Assembly (NCBI GenBank): GCA_016712145.1
Contig: JADJRO010000003.1
Location: forward strand, 871,048-935,047
Origin: Saprospiraceae bacterium
Lineage (GTDB): Bacteria; Bacteroidota; Bacteroidia; Chitinophagales; Saprospiraceae
Direction of reading: 5' to 3'
Length of the DNA: 64,000 bases
Positions 8,601-20,600 of this stretch are shown here, one piece after another. A program made the position numbers and the translations under genes. The notes under the pieces are model-generated. The model had not been told where the DNA came from. It saw only the letters and a list, made by a program, of their open reading frames with translations, and did not search any database. Every line of letters starts with the position of its first letter. Position 1 is the first letter of the stretch.

Positions 8601-11600
8601 GTGGTGGATTTAATGGAGGACGAGGAGCCAGAATGTCTGGTACTGTAAATGTCACTCCTGGTCACGTTCTGCAGATTCTTGTTGGACAACAAGGATTTTC
8701 CAATGGTTGTGGCGCCGGTGGTGGTGGTGGTGGTAGTTTTGTATTCAATCAAACTACAAATACACCATTAATTGTTGCCGGTGGTGGTGGTGGCGGATCC
8801 AGTAACTTTGGTGGTGTTGATGCTTCTATTGGTACTTCTGGAACTGCAGATTCAGGTGGTTTTGGTACGCCAGGCGTTGGCGGTAGTGGCGGTTCTCCTT
8901 GCGTTATTACAAATGGAGTAAACGGTGCTGGCGGCGGTGGCTTGACTGGTAACGGAGCAACCAATACTGGATTTGGAAGAATTACTGGTGGTGGCTTAGC
9001 CTTTATCAATGGTGGTGCAGGTGGTATTGCTAATCCTTCTCTAGGTGCTAATGGTGGATTTGGCGGTGGTGGAGCTTCTGCTTATTGTACTGTCGGCGGC
9101 GGCGGTGGCGGTGGCTACTCTGGTGGCGCCGGAGGTTGGCATTCATTTGGTGATTTCCCTCCTTCTTGTACTGGGGGATTTAATAATACACGCTATGGCG
9201 GCGGTGGCGGTGGTTCATTCAATGCTGGATCATCACAAGTCAATATGGCTGGCGTTCAAACTGGAAATGGATTTGTTAAAATAAAAGCTGGAAACACAAA
9301 TTTTGTAAATGTCCAATCTGGAGATATGGTTAATGGATTGGTTTATTTAGGAGGTTGTGGAACAGTAACTTATCAATATACCATAACTAGTTGTCCCCAG
9401 GATATAACATGCATTGGAACAATAGTTATAAATCAAAAAGCACATATTGATTTAATTGGCGAACAAACGTTCTGCGCCAATGATCTTGCTTTATATACTT
9501 TAAGAAATAATGGAACAACTTCCCTTTGTGGAAATCCGGGTGTTTTTGCAGGTCCTGGCGTTGTTAATGCCGGAAATGGAGCAACTGCAACATTTAGTCC
9601 GTCTGTAGCTGGGGAAGGCACGCACCTTGTAACGTATACCATAGGTACAAATACTCCCGGTGGTCCAAACTGCCAGGATATTGATACCATGGTGATGATC
9701 GTCTATGCTGCCAGCGATCCTAGCTTTAACTTACCAAGCAATATTTGCGCGGATGTAACAAGCTTTACCTTATCCTTAAGCAATCCACACGCATCTGTTA
9801 ATGCAGGTTCTCCTGATGGAATTGCTGAAGTAATTTGGTCCGGTGATGGAGTGACCGATGGTACAGGAAATGATCCAAACGGTACATTCAATCCTTCTGT
9901 AGCAGGTCCTGGTTATCACCTGATTTGTGTGATGACGGGTGAAGCCAATTGTATGAAATACAATTGTAAATTAATTTATGTGGCGCCGGTTAATGATCCA
10001 TCACTTATTGCGGATCGTTCATTCTCATGTTTTGACTTTGACTTCGGTTCCGGACCATTTATAATATTCGATTTAAGTCAATTGTATGCAGGAACTAACA
10101 CAACACGTGGTGGTACCTGGTCAATCATTTCAAGTGCTTCAGCTGCCGTTATTGGTAATGAATCTTTGAGAGGAGGTCCTGGTTGTTACCAATTGCGTTA
10201 TTCTTTACCTGCTAGATATACCGGTGCAACCGGTGGTTGTGCTGCTGTATCTGAAGATATCTTTATTACATTAGGCGAAGAGCCTCAAACTGGCTTTGAC
10301 TTGGCTGAAGAAGTTTGTTGGAATGGCATTGCTGGTTCTGTAGTATTGCCTACTTCTTATCATGGGGAAACCTATGGTAATGGTACCTCTTCAAGAACCT
10401 TCCAGTGGACTGCAAGCATCGTATCTGGTGCAGGTCCTGTTCCTAATTTTGGAACCCCAACCAGTCAAACCCCATCTGTTACCATCATGGGAGCAGGGGT
10501 ATTCAACATTTGCTTAACTGAAACATTAAACTATCCTGCATGTGGTGCAGCTGGTGGTATTAGCTGTTCTAGACAATATTGCGAATTATTGACAGTTCAC
10601 CAAACGACTGCAGTGTCTATACCAAGTTGGACTCGTTTCGGTCCGTTATGTACCGACGATGCTTGTGTAGACCTGGATTTAAGAATTACAGGAACTACAG
10701 GAGGTGTATTTACAGGAACTGGTGTTAGACTAGGACCTGGAGGTCATCCAAATTATGAATTCTGTCCTTCTTTATCCGGTCCTGGTATCCATGCAGTTAC
10801 TTATACTGTACAAAATGGAGCTGGTTGTACTGCAGTAGAAACACATAATATAGAAGTATTTGCACCGGTTACTGCTGTCTGCGCTCAAAACAATTTTGGT
10901 ATTGCATGTGCTGTACACCGTTTAGGTTCAGTTCAAACTTATGGTGGATTTACGAATGCGGCAGTAAGTACCTTACCAGTATTTATTTCGAGCTACTATA
11001 CCCATGGTGAATTTGACTTAACTGGATTCTTATGTCCTACAGCAACCCGTGGAGGTACCTGGACCTTGATCAGTAGCCCAACCAATGCAATTGGCTCAGG
11101 CATTACTGGTTTTGTTCAAAACAATACATTAATCTATTCAGATCCTGGTTGTTATACCATCCGTTACACAGTGACTGCGTTCCCTGGCGCTGACGGAGCA
11201 TGTACATCCAGCTTTGATTATACCTTATCCGTAGGTGAAGAACCAACACCAAGATTCAGTATTCCTGATCAGACTTGTTGGGCAGTTGGTGTACCAACCA
11301 TCACCTACGATATTCCTGCTAATTATTTATTAAGCACATTGCCTCATCCGAATACTACCTTATTCTTTAGAGGCTTTAGTTCTAGCAACAATGCAGTTGC
11401 AACAGTTTCTAACGGTGGTGTAGTTACTATTGTAGGAGCAGGTACTGCAACCATTTGTATGCAAGAACACTACGATAACAGTGGTTGCACTTTTGTAGAA
11501 TGCCGCAAGGAATTCTGTCAAACAATCACCGTTACAAATACAGTGACTGCATCAAGTCCAACCTGGACTGGTTTTGGTCCTATTTGTGTGGATGCAGCTT

Positions 11601-14600
11601 GTGTTGATTTAGATGCTTTAGTTACTGGAACTAAAGGTGGTATATTTACCGGTCAGGGAGTACAACCAGCAACTGGTGGTCATCCAAATTATGAATTCTG
11701 TCCTTCAATTGCAGGTGTCGGAACTCATGTTGTAACTTATACAGTTCAAAGTCCAGACGGATGTTCTAACGTTTTAAGTAGAAATATCATCGTTGCTCCA
11801 TTAGCAAATGCTACATTGGTCAACAAACAAATACCATGTATTCTTGAACCAGGTGGTGTGATTCCATTATCTGTCTTGTTTGCAAGCAATGCTACAACAG
11901 GTGGTGGAACCTGGACCTTTGCAGGTACTCCACCATCCGGTGCTCAAATTATGGGAGGAAATTTAGTATTTACTCAAGCAGGTTGTTATTGCTTTACATA
12001 TACAGTTCAAACAGTACCTGGAGCAACAGGCGGTGGATGTTTTGCACAAAACACAGCGTGTTTGCAGATATCTGAGCAACCAACTCCTGGATTTAGTGTA
12101 CAAAATGAGATTTGTTGGTCAACCAATGATCCTGTTACTACATTCAATCCTTTAGTTAATAGTCCTTCTTATGATCCTGCAGGTACAGTGACTAGATCTT
12201 GGGCAACAAACCCAACACCGCTTCCTGCGATCACATTGAATACAACCAACGGTGCATTCACAATCAATGGACCGGTTCCTGTAGGTGGATTAGTTTTTGA
12301 TCTGTGTATGACAGAAAATATTACAACACCATCTTGCGGACCAACATCAGGACCTAATCAGGTGACACCTCCAAATGCACAAGTTGTTTGCAGCGAAGTG
12401 TATTGTGAGCGTATTTCCATCCGTGATGGTACTTTATTGAATGCAACGTTTACTGCCAGTCCGGTTAATCCTTGTTTAGGTCAATCAGTTACTTTAACTC
12501 CTGTATTGGGAGGAGGTACATTTACGGGCTTAGGTGTTACAAATAGTGGAAACGGAGGTCCTGGTACCTTTGTAGCCAATGCTTGTGGAATATATGCAGT
12601 TACGTATACAGTAGATGATCCAAATGGTTGTAACAACAGCTATACCTTAAATATTTATACAGATACAGTCAAATCGACTTTAAATTTACCAACTCCGATT
12701 ACTGTAAATTGCCAGAACCCTCTAAGCCCATCTATGGCTACTTGGGCAGCTGGTGCAAGTGCTTCTGACAATTGTGCTGGAGTAACAGTTACCAGTCGTG
12801 TTTTTGACCGTCAGTCATCTTGCAGTCCAGGTACAGGTACCTATGTATTTGTATTTACTGCTACGGATGCTTGTGGAAATACACGCGTTGGTTATGCAAA
12901 CTATACAGTTCAGGATATTACACCTCCGGTTATTTCAGGTGGTGCAAACTTGGTGGTAGAATGCGGAAATGATGTATATGCAAGAGTTTACAACTGGATT
13001 GATACCCATGCTGGAACAACGGCTACAGATGCTTGCGATGCATCAACCTTCTTGTCATGGACCAATAACTTCTCTGGCTTAATCAACAATTATTGCGGAA
13101 CAGCAATACCAGTTGTATTTACCGTGAGAGATCGTTGTGGAAATACTTCTTCTATAACATTTACTTTACAGGTTAGAGATCAGACACCTCCGGTTTGGAA
13201 TGTAAGACCTCAAAATCTGACAGTAGAATGCGATAATTCAAACGATCCATATTCTCAGGTATCTGCTTGGTTGCGTTCTAATGGCAATGGAGTTGCTTTA
13301 GACTCCTGCCAAACTACAGTTAATTATACAAACAACTACAACGGATTATCCGGTGGTTGTAATAGAAATACAGGTTCAGCTTTAGTTACCTTCTCAGCAT
13401 TTGATGTTTGCGGAAACGTAAGTACAGCTCAGGCAACAGTAACGATTGTTGACAGAACAGCACCTTCTATCTTGTCTCCAGCTAAAGACACCATGGTTGA
13501 GTGTAATGGAACAGGTAATCTTCAGGAATTTGCAATTTGGATTGCAAATCATGGTGGAGCAACTGCTGCAGATTTATGCAGTGGATTGACCTGTCAGCCA
13601 TTGGCTAATGCAAGAGTAGCTTTAATTACATCGAATCCATTTCCATGGGGTTCTAACACTTACACCAATGAAATGAATGCTGTGTTTGGTGTTGGAAATT
13701 GGGATCGTTTTGATTTCAATGTAAATGCTGCTACTGTCTTCTCAAGAAACTACAGATTGGTTTATGTAGATGGCGGGGATGCTGCTGCAAATGCATTTAA
13801 TACATTTGTTGGAAATAACAACAACCTCATAGAATCATGGGTTACTTGTGGCGGTCGCTTATTCTTAAATGCAGCGCCAAACCAAGGAGCAAATATCAAT
13901 CTTGGATTTGGTGGTGTTGTAATTCAATATCCAGCCTTTACTGCCAATGTAATTCAGGCAAACCCACATGCAATTTTCAATGGACCATTTTTACCAACTG
14001 GCGCAACATATAGTGGTAATTTCTTTGGACATTCATTGGTTGGTCCTCCAACTATGAAGACAATCATTCGTGAAAATGGCGGAACCAATGGAACTGTATT
14101 AGCAGAAAGCTTCTGGGGTGGTGGTTTAGTACTTTTTGGTGGAATGACTTCTACGAATTTCCATTCACCACAACCTAATGCAACCAACCTCAAGCAAAAC
14201 ATGCTTGATTACTTAAACACAACTCCACTTCAAACAGACTTGAACGTATTAAATGGTGGAATTTTTGTTTGGGATACAACATTAATGCGTACCGAAGTTA
14301 CTTGTGGTGCAAATCGCAGATTAACCTATATGTTTAATGCTTTGGATTCTTGCGGAAATATTTCCGTTGGAACCATTGCGAAGTTTATAATTCGTGATAC
14401 AACGCTTCCTGTTTGGTCATTACCACCATCAAATGCTACAGCACAATGCGATAGCAGAGGAAACATTGCACAATTAAATGCCTGGTTGGCAGCTAATGGC
14501 AATGGTACAATCCAGGCTGATGCTTGTAATGGTACCGTGCGAGTTGAACATGATTTAGTTAGAGAATACGATCGTTGCAGCAATACGGACAGTACTGTTT

Positions 14601-17600
14601 ATAGATTTACTGCTTACGATTGTTCAGGAAATTCAGCTACTCGTGAAGCGTCCTTTATTATCATAGATACTCAGGCTCCAACGTTAGTTACACCAGCAAG
14701 AGATACCACAATTTCTTGTGAGAATTTATCAGGTAATAATGATGATGAGTTAATCGGATGGTTAAATATCAGAGCAAGATTCTCTACAACTGACGCTTGC
14801 AGCGATCAGATTACTTATACGAATGACTACCAGTCCTTAAACTGGGTACGCGTATGCGGTCCTTCTAGATTTGTGGATGTAACCTTTAGAGCAACGGATG
14901 ATTGCGGTAACTTTACTACAAGCCGTGCACGATTTGCAATTGTGGATACAACAAGACCTAGATTCTTGAATTGTCCTCCTCCAATTGTTCAGGATGCAGA
15001 AAAAGATCATTGCGATGCGTATGTAACAGTACCTAAATTGATTGCAATTGATAATTGTACACATCAGGATAGTATTGTTATTACTCAGATCTATGGTCCA
15101 AATCCAGTACAATACAGATTCCCTGTTGGTACAACTATTTTGAAATATGAAGCAAGAGATCTTTGCAATAACAGAGATACTTGTACTATTAAAGTGGTTG
15201 TAAATGACTACTGGGATGTACCAAGCATAACATGTCCTGCAAACGTGGATGTAATTAATACTCCAGGTGTTTGTGGTGTAAATAATTTACAAGGTCTTGC
15301 GCCAGTATCCGTTAAAGATGTTTGTCCGCATACCGCTGTATTATATGTTATTAAAAATGAAACAGGCGATACCCTTAAGAAAGGTATTCGCGATGCAAGT
15401 GGAAGCAATTTCCCTAAAGGAAATAATTCTGTTTGTTATACTGTACAAGATCAACCGATTTTGTTGATTACAGAAGTAACCCAGCAAATAGATGCAATCG
15501 TAGTTGGACCAACAAGTCCATTGCCTACATTTATTGCGCCTTCAGATACAAATGGAGATTATGTTGAGATTACAAACTTCGGACCATCATCTATTGATGT
15601 AAGTTGTTTGTCACTTCAGATCTTCCAGGGTGGTGTTTTGGTTGGTACCTATACCTTACCAAATATGCCTGGTCCGGTATTACCTGCAGGTGGTGTATTG
15701 ACGTTACACGTTGGTGCAGCAATTGCTGGCTTCCCGGATAATCCTGCAAGATTCTTCTACAATATGAATTTACCGGAAGCGGTAATCAATATGCCAAGAG
15801 GCTATGTGTTGAATCATTTGGGATTACGCAATGTGGATGCAGTTACTACCAATGGATACAACATTACTGGTCAGGGTACTCCTGCAATGACTGCAGCTGG
15901 CTGGAATGGAATAAGCGCAACCAATGTTGATCGCGGTTCTTACTACAGATGGTGCATATTTGACAGCAATACTCCAAATGACTGGAGATTGGCTGAAGCT
16001 TGCGAACCAGCTAGCATTGGAACTGTAAATCCAATATTAGTTCCGTTTGTATTCCCAAGCAATGGCTTGACTACTTCGGTTCAAACAATAGCTGCTCAAA
16101 AAGATACTTGTTGTTTCAATGTATTGGTAAGAGATACAGAAACACCAATGTGTGCAACCAATGATACCTTAACGTTCTCTGGTTTAACAGGAACTGCAAC
16201 TGGACCAAGCTGTACAAGCTTTAGCTTAACAGTTCCAGCAAATCCTGCAACTAAGATCCTGGATGTTTGGGTTAGAAACTTAAATTTAACAGTAACAAAC
16301 TTTGCTAATTCAGAAGTAACCTTGATCCATCCTGATGGAACAAGAATCAGATTGTGGAATGATGGCAATTGCAATGGTACTACCAATATCAATGCATTCA
16401 GAATTTCAGATTTAGATGCTACTAAGATCAATGCAGCTAATTGTGGTACTTTAGGAACTGGCTTAAACTATAAACCAGACCAACCACTTGCAGTATTGTG
16501 TCCTAAATCTGCTGCGGGTACTTGGAGATTGGAAGTTGAAAACAATTCACCTGCTCCATCTTCACTTACCTTGAATTCTTGGTCATTGACGATAATTTCT
16601 CAAAGAGCATATGCTCAAAGAGATACCATCATAAGCAACATTCCAAACTTGTGTGCTGCTGACTTAATGTGGATTCATCCAGATGTTATGGACAACTGTT
16701 GTATGGGTACTGTAGATGTTGAGTACATCCCAGTTCCAATGGCAGGTGCACCATTGCCAAAAGTTCCAACAGGAGGTCGCGTTGCAAATGGTTCTAAAAC
16801 CACACTGCGTTTTGATGTTGGTATGACACGCGTAGTATACACATTGACTGACATGTCTGGAAACACCGGAACCTGCGAGTTTAAAGTAACCGTTCGCGAT
16901 ACACAAAGACCTGTATTCTTGAATTGTCCAAAAGATTATACTATTAATCTTCAGGGTGGAGAGTGTTTTGCATTCTTAGAAGTTAACCCAGCATTAAACT
17001 GGTTTGAAAATTGTGATTCAACTCGTTTGGTTGTTGATCCACCATTAAATTCTCAATTGAGTATTGGTGTTCATGTAATCAGAGCTACCATTACAGACAG
17101 AGCTGGAAACAGTTCAGTGTGTACTTGGACAATCACAGTTAATGAGTTTAGACCAAATGGAACGGACTTAGCTTGTCATGATCAAATAAACTTCTCTTTA
17201 GGACCAAATTGTACCGGTACATTAACTGCTGATGAATTATTAGCAGGTATCAATTATGGTTGTAAAGACAAATTCACATTAATAATTGAAGATTGGATTA
17301 CAGGTGCCAGACATAGTAACAATTTTACTACGGCTGATATCGGTAGATGTTTCAAAGTAACCGTAATAGATCCTACCACAGGAAATAAATGCTGGAGCAA
17401 AGTTTGTATTGAATACAAAGCAACTCCTTCCATTTCTTGTCCAAGAGATACCACAGTACCTTGTAATTCTTCATTGGATCCATCTGTATTAGGTAATCCA
17501 CTAATCACAACTTGTGTATTTGATTATGATATTCATTGGGATGATGTAATTGAAAAAGCAAGAGATTGCGATTTCCCAATTGCATTTATTATACACAGAA

Positions 17601-20600
17601 CATTTACTGTAACCAATGAATTAGGTAATGGCTCACAGTGTACTCAGACAATCCGCGTAAGAGGATTTGACTTAAGTGCAATTGAATGGCCACGTAGTTA
17701 TGATAACCTAGATTTACCAGCATTGAAATGTAATGAAAAACGTTACGATAAAGACGTTACTCCGCATATTCTGCCTTCACCATATTGTGTTGATGGATAT
17801 CTGTTGGATAGCGCATACTGGTATGCAACCGGTGGAGATCCAAGTATTGTAGATCCATTTACAAGAGATTTAAGTGGAGATAGAATACCAAAACGTTTAG
17901 GTTGGAATTATTTGGAAGGTGGTGTAAATGATCAACATCCAAATCCAAGTCCAATTTATTACGATGAGCATCCAAACTGGAGAAACAGCGGTGCATGTTG
18001 GGGACCAACTCAAGTTGTAAAATGGTTAGGAACTGGTATCCCATCTTTGGGTGGTCAACCATTAAGCAAAGACAATAAAGAATGTAATCTCTCTATCAGA
18101 TATGATGATGAGGTATATGATGTATGTGCAAACGGTTATGAAATACTTCGTTACTGGAAAGTTAGAAACATGTGTTTACCACCATTAGCTGGTGTAAATC
18201 CTGTTGAGTACATTCAAGTAATTAAAGTATTAGATGAGGAAGGACCAAAAGTTGCATATCCTGATACAGTAATCGTAGGTACAGGTCCTTGGACTTGTGA
18301 TGGTACTTGGGAAGTTCCATTCCCATGGATTACCGACAATTGCTCTGATTCAGTGAGCTATACTGTTCGCTCTTGGACTGGTACTCCAATCCAACAAGCA
18401 GATGGAAGCTGGATCATTATCAATATGAAATTAGGAGGTCATAATGTAATTATTACAGCACAAGATGCTTGTGGTAATAAAACAGAAAAATCAATCAAAG
18501 TAAACGTTATTGATAACACACCTCCAGTTGCTGTGTGTGATAGAAATATTGTTGTTAGTATTTCCGGCAATCAATCCGCTGGTGATAACTATGGAAAGAT
18601 TTTCGCTGAAGACATTAATGATGGTTCATTCGATAACTGTAAAGCCCATGTATTCTACAAGGCAATCCGCATGGATCAGTTAAGAGGAACTAACAATGGT
18701 AGCAATGCAAATCAAGCTGATAACGGTACAAATTGTGCTGGAGTCAATGGTGATGACAATTCGATCTTAGATGGCAATCAAATTTATTTTGATGACCATG
18801 TGAAATTCTGCTGCTCTGATGTTGGCAAGAAAATCATGGTTGTATTAAGAGTATTTGATCTTGAGCCAGGTGATGGTCCAATTGCTCCAAGTAGAATGAA
18901 TCAAAATGGCAATTTATTTGGTCACTACAGTGACTGTATGATTGAAATTGAAGTTCAAGATAAAGGAGTACCAACCGTTGTTCCACCACCAAATATTGTG
19001 GTGAGCTGCTGGTTCTGGTTTGATGTAGATAAATTAGATGATCCAAACGATCCTACATTTGGACGTGTTGTAACTGACTTAGGAGACCGTCATAAAGTGG
19101 TGACTAACGACTTAGTTTGTTACAATTACTGTGTACGCAATGACATTACCGGGTATCCTGGTTATGTACCTGGTGCACCACCATCAAATCCACCAGCTTG
19201 GAATAGAGCTTGTGATTACTACAGAAGCTTGTTTGATACAGCGCATTATGACAGAAAATATGAATTGGTTTGGGGATTTGACGGATATGTATTAAGCAAT
19301 TGCGGCAATACACCAACCATCAGTGTAAATGATAACAGAGAGTGCGGTCAGGGTCAAATTACCCGTACGATTGTAGCTCGTGGACCAAATGGAGTAAGTG
19401 TAACAGGAACTCAGATTATCTGGGTTGTTGATTGCGATCCATTCTATATCAACGGAGCAGACAATTGCGATCCTGATGATGACATTACCTGGCCAGGAAA
19501 CTGCACAGGTCAGGCAACTACAATTGATGGTTGTGGTGCTGACATCAGCCCAGACAATCCATTATTAGGAAGACCTGTTGTAGAAAATGGAGCAGATGAT
19601 CTTTGTTCATTAATCAGTATCGAGTATGTGGATGAAATATTCACAATCGAACCAGATGCATGCTTCAAAGTATTACGTCATTGGACAGTAATTGACTGGT
19701 GTCAATACGATCCTAGCATCGATCCTACAAAAGGTCGTTGGGAATATTTACAGATTATCAAAGTTCACGACACAGACAAACCAGTTGTAAGTATCAGCGT
19801 AGGAGATTGCGAACCAGCAGTTAAAAATGCAACAGACAACATTTGTTATGGTCACATCAGCTTAACTGCAGATGCAACAGATAACTGTAGCCCATTGGAT
19901 TGGTTATTCTATGACTATAAAATTGATTTATTCAATGATGGTATTGGAGTTCATTCAGGCTATGACTATAAAGTAGGTCCATTAACTCGCAAAGAGTTTG
20001 CTGCAGGTCGTACGCCATTGTTCCACCATAACCCAGCTGCTGATGATGAAAACAATCCATTCGATGCAAGTGGTAACTATCCAGTTGGTATCCATAAGAT
20101 CTGCTGGTTTGTAGAAGACGGTTGCGGAAACATTGGAACCTTATGCCAATTATTTGAAATCAAAGATTGCAAAGCACCAACACCATATTGTTTGACCGGA
20201 GTAATTACTGTACCAATGCCAGCGAGCAAGTGCGTAACAATCTGGGCAAAAGATTTAGACAGAGGAAGCTTTGACAACTGTACAGATCAGGATGACTTAT
20301 TATTCTATTTCAATGGAGATCCAAATGCAACAAGCATAACAATATGCTGTGATGATTTCGTAGCAGCAGGAGCAAATGACGAGTTGTTGGTAGATGTTCA
20401 AATGTGGGTAGAAGATGAAGAAGGAAATACTGACTACTGCAAAACAGTAATCATAGTACAAGACAATCAGGATATTTGTCCTAATACAGGAAATGCAAAA
20501 GGTAGAATCACTGGAGACTTGAAAACAGAGAAAGGTGATGAAACTGAATTTGGTGATGTTCAAATGTATGTTGGTCCATCCATGAAGAAACAAGTGATTA

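Noticed and set aside
8749..9009. Proline-rich minus-strand frame opposite the glycine-rich domain of the giant protein
   Set aside because: It is the complement of GGN-repeat glycine codons and has no independent support; the same holds for the other antisense frames along 5.6-21.7 kb.
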